64,000 nt of DNA. Origin: Arthrobacter sp. ISL-95. GTDB lineage: Bacteria > Actinomycetota > Actinomycetes > Actinomycetales > Micrococcaceae. This document shows positions 1 to 9,451 of this stretch, one piece after another. The position numbers and the translations under genes were made by a program. The stretch is from assembly GCF_018613695.1 (NCBI RefSeq), contig NZ_JAGGPR010000004.1:60730-124729 (forward strand), in the 5' to 3' direction. Each line of letters opens with the position of its first letter. The first letter of the stretch is position 1. The notes beneath the pieces are model-generated. The model did no database searches and was not told the DNA's origin. It saw only the letters and a program-made list of their open reading frames with translations.

Positions 1-464
1 CGTCTTAGAGCTTCGAGGACGTCGGCACCGCTGCCCTCCACTTGGATGTTCCGTGATGTGCTGGTCTCGGAGATAGAGACCTTGAGAGGTAACTCGCGTG
101 CCTCTTGTTGAGTCCAGCCCTGGGCTTTTGCTCGGGTACTGATGAACTGTTCGACTGCGAACACTAGCCAGTCACTGGTAATTGTCAGGACCGCGAGGCC
201 AAGTGCCCACATTTCCGGGTCGATGCTGAACTCGTGTAGGTACTTCCGTGTACCCGTGGGGGTTGCGAATTCCACCGGGAGGCCAGCAGCGCGTGCCTCC
301 TTAGGCAGATACCGCACGATTTCCGTATAGCGCGGAGCGTCCTGCTCGTCTTCCTTGTCCACTGGTTTTCGCGTCGGAAGGACGTAGATCGTGTCCGGCT
401 GTACATCCGCTGGAAGCGCGCCGGGTAGAGGAGTCCATCCACCTACGGTGATTAATGCTGTCAT
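1..464 (-). CDS. Partial hypothetical protein (C-terminus outside window)
   Basis: An ATG at 464 on the minus strand opens a frame that runs without a stop to the window edge, giving about 154 residues. I do not recognise a family. The N-terminus reads MTALITVGGWTPLPGALPAD, followed by a charged segment (around residues 33-45). A short hydrophobic stretch (WALGLAVLTI, about residues 87-96) is too polar overall to call a membrane helix with confidence. The gene is divergent from the Gabija-like pair, with a 229-bp intergenic region that could hold both promoters, so it may or may not belong to the same defence locus. The competing frames here are short and less protein-like. Confidence 0.55.
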   Translation of the reverse strand, partial: MTALITVGGWTPLPGALPADVQPDTIYVLPTRKPVDKEDEQDAPRYTEIVRYLPKEARAAGLPVEFATPTGTRKYLHEFSIDPEMWALGLAVLTITSDWLVFAVEQFISTRAKAQGWTQQEARELPLKVSISETSTSRNIQVEGSGADVLEALR

Positions 465-693
465 GCCCCGGAGCCTACCCGTTTCCGCCGACAACAAAAT
501 ATCAAGCCCCTGTTCCTGCCCGAACAGATCCAAAAACGCTAGTCATAGGACGTAGGGCCCTGAATCTGGTTGGGTGCGGTTGGCACTGGTTGTCTAAACG
601 TTTCCAGGCTTACTCCCGGACCAGGCATTTCTCTCCAACAGTAATGCGGCGCGGCATACCCTCGACGCGCGTGCCATCACCGAGAATCTATAT

Positions 694-2421
694 GTGAAAA
701 TGCGCAGTCTGAGTATCAGGAATTTTAGAGGGATCCGCGAATGTGATTGGCACACCTCTGCGGATCTTGTTGCGTTGGTTGGTCCCGGTGATTCAACGAA
801 AACGACGCTTATTGACGCGCTCGGGGCCGTTCTCTCACCGACATACACACTCCGCTTCACTGATGCCGACTTTTTCGGCGGGAACACCGACGAACCGATC
901 CTTATCACTGCCGTAATCACCGCCCTGCCAGACTCTCTCATCCAAGAAAATCAGTTTGGCAAGGATCAGTCAGGTATTTGTCCGGACGGCAGCCTGCTCC
1001 ATGATCCGGTAGCCGGAACGGATCCTTGTCTCGTAGTCCGATTGACCGTTGAAAAAGATCTTGAGCCGGTCTGGGAGGTTATACGTCCAGGCGTGGAGGA
1101 GACGCGAACTATAAGTGGCAACCAACGTCAACGGTTGGGATTCTTTCGCATCGATGACCAGGCGGACAACCATCTGCGGTGGACGCGCACTTCCGCGCTC
1201 AGCGGACTGACTGAGCAGCGCCAGGGCGCTGCCGTGATCCTAGATGCACACCGGCAGGCACGTGATGCCGTATTCGACGCACAACCGGAAGCCCTCACCG
1301 TGGCTGCCTCGCTGGCTCAGACTAACGCTCGGGAGGTAGGAAGCGCACCCTTTACTAAACTCCAGCCTGGACTGGAGCCCAGCTCAGCGTCCTCGACCCA
1401 TGCTTTGATGCTTCACGACGGACAGATCCCCTTGACACAATTTGGGCTGGGCACGAGGCGATTGACAAGCTTCGGCATACAATCGGCCGCAGCAATTGGC
1501 GGATCTATCATTGCCATTGATGAGGTGGAGCATGGACTTGAGCCCCACCGACTCTCGCACTTGCTCAACACGCTCCGGCTGAAGGCCGAGGCCACATCGG
1601 TCCAAGTCATTATCACAACCCACTCGCCGATGGCCGTTGAGAGCCTCGGCGTCAAAGACCTCGCTGTCGTTCGATCCGTTGAAGGCATAACGACGGTCCT
1701 ACCAGTTCCGTTCAAATTGGAGAACGCCCAAGGAGTTTTTCGTTCGGCACCATCGGCTTTACTCGCCCGCAAAATCGTTGTCGGCGAGGGGGCCACTGAG
1801 GTTGGCCTGCTTCGAGGGCTGTTCAGAGCATGGGACGCCGCTCGCCTTAACCAAGGACAAGCAAGCAGCGTGTCTCTGGGCGTGGCCGTCGTGGATGGCA
1901 AAGGAGGCACCAGCGCTCCAGACCGGGCGCACCTGTTCAAGTCCCTGGGATACCCCTCCATGGTTCTCATGGACGGCGACGACCCCCAGGCGGAACCCAA
2001 TGTTGCGACCGCCGAGGCATCCGGAGTCTGTTTCGCCCGGTGGCAAGAAGGCAGAGCACTTGAAGACGAGCTGGCATATGGTCTCGATGCGGACGGATTG
2101 CGCGAGCTGGTGGCGCAAGCCGCGACGCACATGAGCGAGGAGGCGGTACGCTCGGCCGTCGCCGCAAAACTCTCCGTGAACAAGCTGGAAGGCATCGATC
2201 CTGATTTGTGGACCGAAGCGTGCGGAAAAACACCTGATGAAGTCCGCAACGCAGTCGGGCTCGCGGCGAAAGGGAAAAGCTCCTGGTTCAAGACCGTTGA
2301 TGGCGGAGAGGCGCTGGCAGCGATCCTGATCACGCACTGGGAAAGCATCAAGGCAAAAACTCTCGGTACAACCCTTGAGCGAGTATCGCGCTTCGTCTAC
2401 GGCGACACCCTAAATGACTGA
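694..2421 (+). CDS. gajA: OLD-family ATPase/TOPRIM nuclease, Gabija GajA-like
   Basis: Overcoming-lysogenization-defect (class 2 OLD) protein of 575 aa; GajA proteins are of similar length. Order of elements: ABC-type N-terminal ATPase with Walker A GPGDSTKT at residues 30-37, Walker B IAIDEVEHGLEP near 274-285, switch histidine TTHSP near 308-312, then a C-terminal TOPRIM domain with acidic motifs VVGEGATE (near 362-369) and LMDGDDP (near 425-431). In known Gabija systems GajA is a sequence-specific DNA nickase held off by nucleotides and activated when phage deplete them. The start is GTG 694 or ATG 700; neither has a strong ribosome site. The Walker A has Thr instead of Gly before the Lys, which is unusual. 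It overlaps the helicase gene by 8 nt, so the two are probably translationally coupled. The family call rests on architecture and the paired helicase. Confidence 0.82.
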   Translation: MKMRSLSIRNFRGIRECDWHTSADLVALVGPGDSTKTTLIDALGAVLSPTYTLRFTDADFFGGNTDEPILITAVITALPDSLIQENQFGKDQSGICPDGSLLHDPVAGTDPCLVVRLTVEKDLEPVWEVIRPGVEETRTISGNQRQRLGFFRIDDQADNHLRWTRTSALSGLTEQRQGAAVILDAHRQARDAVFDAQPEALTVAASLAQTNAREVGSAPFTKLQPGLEPSSASSTHALMLHDGQIPLTQFGLGTRRLTSFGIQSAAAIGGSIIAIDEVEHGLEPHRLSHLLNTLRLKAEATSVQVIITTHSPMAVESLGVKDLAVVRSVEGITTVLPVPFKLENAQGVFRSAPSALLARKIVVGEGATEVGLLRGLFRAWDAARLNQGQASSVSLGVAVVDGKGGTSAPDRAHLFKSLGYPSMVLMDGDDPQAEPNVATAEASGVCFARWQEGRALEDELAYGLDADGLRELVAQAATHMSEEAVRSAVAAKLSVNKLEGIDPDLWTEACGKTPDEVRNAVGLAAKGKSSWFKTVDGGEALAAILITHWESIKAKTLGTTLERVSRFVYGDTLND

Positions 2422-3859
2422 CGGGCACCCGCTTAGCACCTCCGCAGACCGAATTCTCGGGGCCCTGCCGGGTTCCATAACCCTGCCGGCCGGCGCGGGA
2501 AAAACCGAGCTCGTCGCCGCAGTTGTGTCCGCGGTTGCAGCTGGCGGAGGTCACGTTCTGGTTCTGACGCATACCCACGCCGGCGTCGATGCGCTCCGGC
2601 GGCGGATGGCCAAGTTCTCTGTTCCCAAAGGGCAAGTCAGCGTCCGCACGATTGACGCATGGTCCTTCGATCTCATCCAGCATTATCCAATGCTGGCAGG
2701 GCTAGCCGTGGCAGCGGACCCGGACTGGGCTCTGTCCCAGGAGTATCATAGGGCAGCCGCGCGGGCGGTCTCCAGCGAACCGGTCCAACGCATGCTGAGA
2801 GTGAGCTATGACGTCATAGTCGTCGACGAGTATCAGGACTGCCTTATCGACCAACACCATCTGGTCGTCGCGATCTCGGCCACTTTACCAACGCTGGTGT
2901 TGGGGGACCCACTGCAAGGGCTTTTCAACTTCGGGGGTCAGCAACCCGTCAAATGGCATAGAGATGTACTTAACCATTTTCCCGAGGTAAAACTTGAGGC
3001 CTATCCTTGGCGGTGGCACGCTCATAATCCAGAACTTGGACACTGGCTCCTTTCAATCCGGGACCCACTTTCCCGAGGCAACGCGATCAACCTAAGTGGT
3101 TCACCGGTCAAGTGGCTAGAGATGCCAAGCGATCAACGATTCAAGACAAAGGAACAAGCCAGGGCCTGCTTCCGGTCTCCGCAGGCTGGCACCACCGTCG
3201 CCCTGGGCCGCTTCCGCCACGACATCATTCGGCCCGCTTTGCTACTGAACGGATCGTATTCCGTCATGGAGGCCCTTGACTCACAGGTGACCGAGAAGTT
3301 CTGCCACTTGATCGACAACGGTAGCGCGCAGGAGATAGCCGCCGGTGCAATCGAGTTCGCAGTAAGCTGCGCGACTGGAGTGGCGGCACATCTGGATACC
3401 TCCAAGAGGCGCCAGCTGGCCGCGGGCAAGTCCATCCTCACACGAACGGCAGAGCGGCAGGTCGCCTACTCCGCCATCAACCAAATGCTCGCCCAGCCAT
3501 CACCAACTTCCGTCCTTGCAGCCTTGGACGCAGTATTAGCTCTTCCGGATATCAACGTCTACTGCCGTGAAGCTTGGACGGAGGCTACTAATGCCCTTAA
3601 GTTTGCCGGATTGGACGCTACCCTGACCACCTCCCAGGCGCTCACCCAAGTCCGCAACGGCGTGAGAGCTCGTGGCCGACGCCCAGCCCGACGCGTACTG
3701 TCGCGGCCGCTTTTGGTGAAGGGACTCGAGTACGACCACGCGATTCTGCTTGATGCCGACCAGTACACGGCTCAAGAGTTGTACGTGGCCCTGACCCGCG
3801 GAGCCAAATCAATAACAGTCGTAAGCAAGAGTCCCGTGCTGAGCCCCGCAACTCCCTGA
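2414..3859 (+). CDS. gajB: UvrD/Rep-like superfamily 1 helicase, Gabija GajB-like
   Basis: 481-aa SF1 helicase, close to the usual GajB length. Visible motifs: Walker A PAGAGKT (residues 25-31), motif Ia region with LVLTHTHAGVDALRRR, motif II VDEYQD (about 137-142), motif III LVLGDPLQ (about 161-168), and C-terminal motifs VKGLEYDHAILLDAD and ELYVALTRGAK (motifs V and VI). In Gabija, GajB is thought to sense DNA ends produced by GajA or phage replication and to form a complex with GajA. It starts inside the end of the upstream ATPase gene. The gene reads cleanly to its stop, so the pair looks intact. An independent repair helicase is possible, but the tandem OLD-UvrD arrangement is the hallmark of class 2 OLD systems. 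Confidence 0.82.
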   Translation: MTDGHPLSTSADRILGALPGSITLPAGAGKTELVAAVVSAVAAGGGHVLVLTHTHAGVDALRRRMAKFSVPKGQVSVRTIDAWSFDLIQHYPMLAGLAVAADPDWALSQEYHRAAARAVSSEPVQRMLRVSYDVIVVDEYQDCLIDQHHLVVAISATLPTLVLGDPLQGLFNFGGQQPVKWHRDVLNHFPEVKLEAYPWRWHAHNPELGHWLLSIRDPLSRGNAINLSGSPVKWLEMPSDQRFKTKEQARACFRSPQAGTTVALGRFRHDIIRPALLLNGSYSVMEALDSQVTEKFCHLIDNGSAQEIAAGAIEFAVSCATGVAAHLDTSKRRQLAAGKSILTRTAERQVAYSAINQMLAQPSPTSVLAALDAVLALPDINVYCREAWTEATNALKFAGLDATLTTSQALTQVRNGVRARGRRPARRVLSRPLLVKGLEYDHAILLDADQYTAQELYVALTRGAKSITVVSKSPVLSPATP

Positions 3860-4373
3860 CAAGCAATGTTTCGAGTCATTCCGTCACGCATCCGAACGCC
3901 TCACCCGAATAGAAGACACAGCGCACCTCGTGTATTGATTCGGCTACCGGGCTTTCGTGCGCATTCGTCGGAGCCTAACCTCAGCCTGACCAGCCAGCTT
4001 GCCGATAACGGCGCATATGTCGCGTCTTCGACCAGCACTTCTTCCTGAAGATCCCTAAATAACGGGATCCACGAGACTCGGACCCCTCGGTTGCCGACTT
4101 TGCATCGGAGGCCCGTTCGCACTTGGCCACCCATCACCGCCGGACCACTGTCCGTCGCCTGGAGCTTTCGCCGTGCCTTGAAGCTTCGACCCTTCACGAA
4201 CATGTTGCGGCAACCATCGATCCCCATGAAATACCAGATGCGAATCCGCCGCTCAGCTTTCTGGATAACCCCACGCTGTCCAGGGCCCACAGCTGGCACC
4301 ACGATCGTCGGATTCGAGGAGCCACCATTCCGAATCACGTGAGACAACAGACAAAGCAAGAGGAGACAGGACA
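3860..4373. other. Intergenic, no convincing gene
   Basis: About 510 bp between the helicase and the DUF4192 gene. Several short frames exist on both strands but none has protein-like composition, a good ribosome site and a recognisable family. The 3' end carries the ribosome site AAGAGGAGACAGG of the next gene. Confidence 0.5.
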
Positions 4374-5405
4374 ATGAGCGCGTTGACTATTAAGGACCCC
4401 GCCGATCTACTCAGCTTCATCGGCCACACCCTCGGGTTCTGGCCACAGGAAAGCCTCGTCTGCATCACCCTCAACAAAGACAAAGTCGGCGCCACCCTCC
4501 GCATCGACCTACCCAAACAACGAGGCTACGCCGTCCGCTTCGCCCAAACTGTCGCCGCCTACCTCACCTCGGACGAACGAGCCACCGGAATCGTCTTTGC
4601 CCTCTACTCCACCGAGACTCCAGAGCCAGGCGAGGCAAGGCCGCACCGGGCCACCATCGCAGCCCTCACCGGAGTCCTCGCTCAAGAAGGCGTCACCATT
4701 CGGGACGGCATCTACGTCACGGATAGCACCTACTCCCCGTACGACACCCCACCCGGGCCGGACATCGCCGTACCCATCAGCAGCACCGAATACTCCCAAA
4801 TTAACGCTGAATTCATCTACCGCGGTAGCACCATCGAACCTTCGAACCAAGTTTCCCTGCCGGCGGCAACTGACAAGGCAGAGCACGCGACCGCCGTCGA
4901 ACGCCACATGCAAGCCGTCCTCAGCGCACCCCCTGCCGCAGCCCTCAAGGACGCGCACCGACTCTGGATAAGCATGCTGAACACCAAGAACTACCCAACC
5001 GACCAGGACGTCCTGAAGCTCATCGCGTACTACCAGTTCCCGCACATCCGCGATCGGCTCATGGCTGATATCCCCGACATCGACGAACCACACGACCACA
5101 TCCTCTTCGCCCAAACCACTCAGGCTCCGAACTGGTCACGCATCGAATGGGCCAAACAACTCCTCACGCACGCCTACACCCTCACCGGCCCGGAGCACGC
5201 AGCACCCATCCTCACCACCATCGGCTACATCAACTGGTGGGAAGGCAGAGGATCCAAAGCACACCAATACCTCCAACTCGCCCTCGAAACCGACCCCGGC
5301 TACCGCTTCGCCAGGCTCACGGACCACATGCTCGGCGCCGGCATCATCGCAGGCTGGAACACCAACAAAAACACCGCCTACCGGAACAACCCGGATATTC
5401 TGTGA
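4374..5405 (+). CDS. DUF4192 domain-containing protein
   Basis: 343-aa protein beginning with the typical DUF4192 opening: a short Ser/Thr-rich start, then LLSFIGHTLGFWPQESLVC (about residues 12-30), then a central alpha/beta region and a helical C-terminal part. The family is widespread in actinobacteria and of unknown function. The start is well supported by the AGGAGACAGG ribosome site a few bases upstream. Cytosine-ending codons dominate and clearly mark the frame. The 3' part of this gene (5250-5313) is duplicated almost perfectly at 21293-21356, so the family has been involved in local rearrangement. Nothing in the neighbourhood indicates a function; proximity to the Gabija-like pair may be coincidental. 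Confidence 0.8.
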   Translation: MSALTIKDPADLLSFIGHTLGFWPQESLVCITLNKDKVGATLRIDLPKQRGYAVRFAQTVAAYLTSDERATGIVFALYSTETPEPGEARPHRATIAALTGVLAQEGVTIRDGIYVTDSTYSPYDTPPGPDIAVPISSTEYSQINAEFIYRGSTIEPSNQVSLPAATDKAEHATAVERHMQAVLSAPPAAALKDAHRLWISMLNTKNYPTDQDVLKLIAYYQFPHIRDRLMADIPDIDEPHDHILFAQTTQAPNWSRIEWAKQLLTHAYTLTGPEHAAPILTTIGYINWWEGRGSKAHQYLQLALETDPGYRFARLTDHMLGAGIIAGWNTNKNTAYRNNPDIL

Positions 5406-5905
5406 CCCTGAAACGCATGCGCCAGGCCTGGTGTTCAGCCATTCCGCCCGCGAATCTAGGGGTAGATCACGGGCAGCAACAGTTTTACGGAACGTCGGTT
5501 ATCGGCGTTCAAGTGTGCCGAGTGGAAGCAGTTGCGAGAAGTCGGAGATCGGCCCCCCTATGGCCCCCGGCCATCCAGGCGATGTCGGGTTTGCCCGGTG
5601 CGGATGTAGTCATACCCGTTCGCCCGGGTGGAGCGAAGGTCCTGCTCACCGGGACCGAAACGGCGGAACGGCGGAACGCGGCAGTTAAGTTGTGAGTGTG
5701 TCCTGCCTCGCGACTGGGTCATCCAGGACCGTGGAGTCCAACGCCCGCCGACGCGTGCCCGTCAGGACCACGGTATCGGCGCTGACCTCCGCGATCCCTC
5801 CATGTCCGGCGCGGGTTCCTTGAGACAGCCAAACGCCGCCGCCAATGGACGAATGCGGCAACGGGGCTGGCTTCTGGGGCACGTTACCCGTAACGACTAC
5901 CGGGC
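5406..5905. other. Intergenic, no convincing gene
   Basis: About 500 bp between two gene ends. Only short overlapping frames with no recognisable domain; no clear terminator hairpin seen. It could be decayed coding DNA, but I cannot assign a family. Confidence 0.45.
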
Positions 5906-7105
5906 TCATGCTGTCTCGATCCATTCGCGCAGGCGTTCGAGGCCTTCTTGGATGTCGGGTACTTCGATGCCTGAGTAGGCGAGCCGGATATACTGCCGTT
6001 CCTCGCCGGGGAGGCGGCGGCCGAAGTGCTCACGGGTGCAGAAGGACATGCCGGTCTTATAGAGGGCGTCGGAGGCGAAGTCGCCTACAGCCGTATAGCC
6101 TCTGCGCTGCATTGCCTCGGTGACGTCGGGGAACAGATAGAACGTCGACTGCGGTACGGCCACACTCATTCCGGGGATGGCGTTCACGAGTTCACACGCC
6201 GCGTCGCGGCGCGTCTGCAAAGTGGTGAGCATCTGTTGCACAGAATCCTGGGGGCCACGGAGCGCTTCGATGCCGGCCCACTGCACATAGTGGGTGGTGC
6301 ACGACTCGTCGTTCGTATTGAGGGTGCTGAGCACTTGGGCTATCTCACGCGGGACGACGGCGCAGCCGAGGCGTGAGCCGGTCATGGCGAACTTCTTGCT
6401 GAACGTGTAGAGGATGACCGTACGCTCAGCCATGCCGGGAATCGATGTGATGGAGCTTGAAACGCCCTCATAGCGGGTCTCAAAGTAGGCCTCGTCGGAG
6501 AGCACCCACAGGTCGTGTTCGATCGCGAGCTGTGCGATGGCCTCGCGCTCAGCGGCCGTTGACTCGGCAGAGATGGGGTTCTGCAGATCGTTGTAGATGA
6601 TGGCGACCGTGTTCGGGGTGATCGAGGAGCGGATCTGCTCGAGGTCGATCGCAAAGCCCGTGCTCGTGGGCACATAGCCGTACGGCAGGGCGGTTCCGCT
6701 GAGGTATTCGATCTGCGATTCATAGATCGGGAAGCCGGGGGTGGGGTAGAGCACCTCCTGGCCGGGGTTCATCACGGCCTGCAGGAACTTGGTGATCACG
6801 GGCTTGCCGCCGGTCATCACCACCACGTTCTCCGGGGAAAAACTGATGCCGCGTCGCGAACCGATATCGTCCGCCAGGGCTTCACGGAGCTGCGGAATTC
6901 CGGGGCCAGGGCAGTAGCCGGTGTACCCGTCGGCGATCGCCCGGTTCATCGCCTCCACGATGTTCGAGGCGGTCGGGATATTGATGTCACCCAAGTGGAA
7001 CGGGTACACCAGGTTCCCCTTGGCCTTCCAAGCGGCAGCGGCCTGCGCGACGCTGAAAGCCCTTTCAGTGCCCAGGCGCTCGAGCCTGTGTGCGAGTTTC
7101 TGCAT
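5906..7105 (-). CDS. Class I/II PLP-dependent aminotransferase
   Basis: Fold-type I aminotransferase of 399 aa. Family landmarks: YCPGPGIPQLREALA (substrate-proximal N-terminal segment), NDLQNPISAES (the Asn that contacts PLP, in place of the usual NPxNPTG), LSDEAYFETRY (Asp and Tyr), and the Schiff-base lysine in FSKKFAMTGSRLG (Lys237), followed by the C-terminal arginine region YIRLAYSG. I chose the ATG at 7105 because it follows GAGAAGGAA at good spacing; the frame extends 33 codons further upstream without support. The start MQKLAHRLERLG is typical. The amino donor cannot be deduced. It lies upstream, in transcription order, of a long non-coding stretch and is followed by no obvious partner gene, so it may stand alone. 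Confidence 0.85.
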   Translation of the reverse strand: MQKLAHRLERLGTERAFSVAQAAAAWKAKGNLVYPFHLGDINIPTASNIVEAMNRAIADGYTGYCPGPGIPQLREALADDIGSRRGISFSPENVVVMTGGKPVITKFLQAVMNPGQEVLYPTPGFPIYESQIEYLSGTALPYGYVPTSTGFAIDLEQIRSSITPNTVAIIYNDLQNPISAESTAAEREAIAQLAIEHDLWVLSDEAYFETRYEGVSSSITSIPGMAERTVILYTFSKKFAMTGSRLGCAVVPREIAQVLSTLNTNDESCTTHYVQWAGIEALRGPQDSVQQMLTTLQTRRDAACELVNAIPGMSVAVPQSTFYLFPDVTEAMQRRGYTAVGDFASDALYKTGMSFCTREHFGRRLPGEERQYIRLAYSGIEVPDIQEGLERLREWIETA

Positions 7106-7215
7106 GCTTATTCCTTCTCTCGTATGAGTTGATGTGACGGCTTTCCAGCCGCATTGGGCGAGGCTGTGCGGCTGCGGGATTTCGTCGACGTTGATGCGCA
7201 CCATCGCCTCACCCC

Positions 7216-7488
7216 TTACGTTCTCAGTTGATAGCCCTTAGGCAACCAGACACTGATGTTGTCATCATCGAAAACCGCTAGCCTGCCCAAGCCCCGTTCC
7301 AGCCATACCCAGAAGACCGTGGCATCGTCGGTTGCTTCATCGACTTCTCCGGCCAGTATTGGCCCATTATCCAGCTGGACCAGAACAAGGCGTCCTTCCT
7401 CAAGGCGCCGCCATTCCATGGGCGGAAGCTCCTCGCCTTTCTCATACGCGAACGGGGCCAGGAGCGCCAACTTCGTCGTGTCAGTCAT
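7216..7488 (-). CDS. Small hypothetical protein
   Basis: 90-aa acidic protein starting MTDTTKLALLAPF, with a likely small beta-rich core (LVLVQLDNGPILAGEVDE, then DATVFWVWLERGLGR and a C-terminal ISVWLPKG). The alternating hydrophobic pattern and conserved-looking Trp/Gly residues suggest a real folded protein rather than a shadow frame. The frame extends upstream to 7539 but the internal ATG gives the more natural start; the ribosome site is weak in both cases. I do not recognise the family and its role is unknown. It lies just upstream of the aminotransferase on the same strand and could be co-transcribed with it. Confidence 0.5.
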   Translation of the reverse strand: MTDTTKLALLAPFAYEKGEELPPMEWRRLEEGRLVLVQLDNGPILAGEVDEATDDATVFWVWLERGLGRLAVFDDDNISVWLPKGYQLRT

Positions 7489-7697
7489 TTCCGCACTTTC
7501 ATTGCGCCGCGAGTCAGGGACGCCATGAACTGGCTCCATTACCAGTCCGAACGGTCCGCTCGTAAAGAGACCCGAACTCAGTGGTGTACTTCTCCCACCG
7601 GTCTGCCACCGGAAGTGGCGCTAAGGACTCACTCAGAAGGATGCAACTTCGGTCAACCCAAAGGTGTTTGATCACGGGCCGACGGGAGGTTGAAGTG

Positions 7698-7760
7698 TTA
7701 GTTGGCGATCCGACCGCCATCGACGTGGATGACGTATTGGACGCCGATGAATTGGCGGGG
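7698..7760 (-). pseudogene. Short-chain dehydrogenase C-terminal remnant
   Basis: Directly after the TGA of the MaoC-like gene, and in the same reading frame, the minus strand encodes FIGVQYVIHVDGGRIAN followed by TAA. This is the classic C-terminal tail of a short-chain dehydrogenase/reductase (the TGQ..xVDGG strand). The remaining roughly 230 codons of such a gene are absent. It is best read as the scar of a deletion that joined the end of the MaoC gene to the end of a neighbouring SDR gene. Confidence 0.7.
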
Positions 7761-8249
7761 TCAGCAAGGACCAGACCCCCGCAACAGCATGATCGATGTC
7801 GTCGTCATGGTGGCGACCACGGTCATGTCCTGCCGCAGCGTTTCCAAGAAAAATGTGAGAACCCCCCGATCAGGCTTGCTGCGCGATACCCTCTTCGACT
7901 GAACCGTGCAGCGCAGACTCAACATATCCCCCGGCCGCACCGGTTCAAGGAACCTTAATTCCTCGATGCCCGCGCCTCCCAGACCGGCGCGCTCATTGTA
8001 GAAGTTTCCGATGAATAGTCGCATGGTCAATCCCGCAGTCAACCATCCTGACGCGATAAGACCGCCAAATGGTCCGTTAGCGGCAGCAACTGGATCGACG
8101 TGGATGAACTGCGGGTCGTAACGTTCAGCGAAGGAGATGATTTCCTGTTCAGTAACTTCTTCCACGCCGAATTCGTATGCCGTCCCGACGGTATAGTCCT
8201 CGAAATATCGATTCCTATGTGGAACCTCAAACAACGTTTTATTGGGCAC
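7761..8249 (-). CDS. MaoC-like hot-dog hydratase/dehydratase
   Basis: 162-aa single-domain MaoC-family protein. The signature YDPQFIHVDPVAA..GPFGGLIASGW (about residues 43-69) supplies the hydratase Asp/His and the hot-dog helix, and the second half shows FLEPVRPGDML, as in acyl-CoA hydratases of fatty-acid or acid side-chain degradation. The GTG start at 8249 is preceded by GGAG at proper spacing. The final residues (LLRGSGPC) look unnatural, and the reading frame continues after the stop into an SDR tail, so the C-terminus was probably altered by a deletion. It could still be functional because the catalytic half is intact. No partner genes of a beta-oxidation pathway are adjacent. Confidence 0.82.
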   Translation of the reverse strand: MPNKTLFEVPHRNRYFEDYTVGTAYEFGVEEVTEQEIISFAERYDPQFIHVDPVAAANGPFGGLIASGWLTAGLTMRLFIGNFYNERAGLGGAGIEELRFLEPVRPGDMLSLRCTVQSKRVSRSKPDRGVLTFFLETLRQDMTVVATMTTTSIMLLRGSGPC

Positions 8250-9451
8250 TCTTCACTCCATCCCTCTAGATCTCTCACGCACCCTGTGGTGCCGTCAAGT
8301 CAGACTGACGGAAGGGTGACCGAACGCTGTCGGCCAGATCGCGGACATTCAAGGTTTCTTCGCGGCCGGTGTCCAGCGTGATCAAGTCTCGTCACGAGGC
8401 TGCAAGCGGTTCGTCAAAATCAGGGTCGTGAACGCGAGAACCAGGTCGTATTCATGAGATGACTGAGACAAGCAACCTGCTTCCCGATCGGCGACAAGTC
8501 CGACTGCTGACGCAGTGAATCTGCCTCAGCACTCGATATGAGCGAAATAAGCCCCGTATGGAGAGACGCTAACCTAGAAGCGTTAGGCCACGCGCCTGTA
8601 CCAATTCCGAATTGTGGCTTTCGTCACTAGAGTATTTCCATCTCCGCCATTTGGTCTTTCGTCAAGCCAGGGGCTGCCGGTCGCGGGACACGACCCTATG
8701 CTTTACGAGCAGGAACGGTGAAATCGGTAGAAATGTTGGGTCTACGAAAGGCCGATGAGCAGAACGTTGGATTCAGGTCCGGGTGTTGAACGGCGCGTTA
8801 GGATGTGAACCGGTTCCCATCGAATGTCCTGTCACGACGACGCGGGGGTGGCCATCTTTCGGGGTGTGGTGGCGATAACGGCGCCTAGTTGTACTGCCCA
8901 GGGAGGTTGGTTAGCCCGCTGACGGGTAGGTTGTTCCCGGATGCGAACAAATGGTGTCAGGAGGGCGTTTTCTGTGGCGATCTCCGCATAACTGAGTAGC
9001 TTGACGAACTTCGGCCACACCATGCAGCCAGCGTGGTCAGGATGGTCGGGGTCAGCGAGGGCGAGCTCCGGCAATGCCCTCCCGGCAGGCTGCCCCATCC
9101 GGGATCGTGTTGGAATACGTCGCCAGTAGATGGGGACAGCCCATCAAGAACTGCACAGCCTGTGCGGAAAGGTCCGTACTCAATACAGAACCTCTCCGCA
9201 ACACTCCCTGATCTTGAAAATGCAGGACCCGAGCTGATTTAGCGTTATGGCCCTTGGTCGGTGCCCGTCGAACCGCACCGGCCGCATTCCCGCACGTTGT
9301 GTCCCGGGATCCTGGCAGGGAGAGCCGGAGCCCCGCTGACAGCGGCCCATCCGCCTTGCCAATACCGGGGCTCGGCATCCGTTTCTCCTCCCCCGGGGCA
9401 GAGCCCAGATCCGCCGCAGGCCTGGAAATCTTCACTCCCGCGATGGTCCTC
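8250..9451. other. 1.2-kb region without a convincing gene
   Basis: Between the MaoC gene start and the end of the enolase-superfamily gene. Minus-strand frames at 8832-9098 and in the 9050-9450 range look partly protein-like but have no recognisable motif, no good start, and broken continuity. A 10-bp palindrome (GAACCGGTTC, 8807-8816) resembles a LacI-family core but has no gene it obviously serves. The region may be decayed coding sequence. Confidence 0.45.

Noticed and set aside
3901..4374. 157-codon minus-strand frame between the helicase and DUF4192 genes
   Set aside because: No motif or ribosome site, and composition not protein-like.
8807..8816. Palindrome GAACCGGTTC as a LacI-type operator
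   Set aside because: A 10-bp palindrome is expected by chance many times in 64 kb, and no regulator or suitably placed gene is near.
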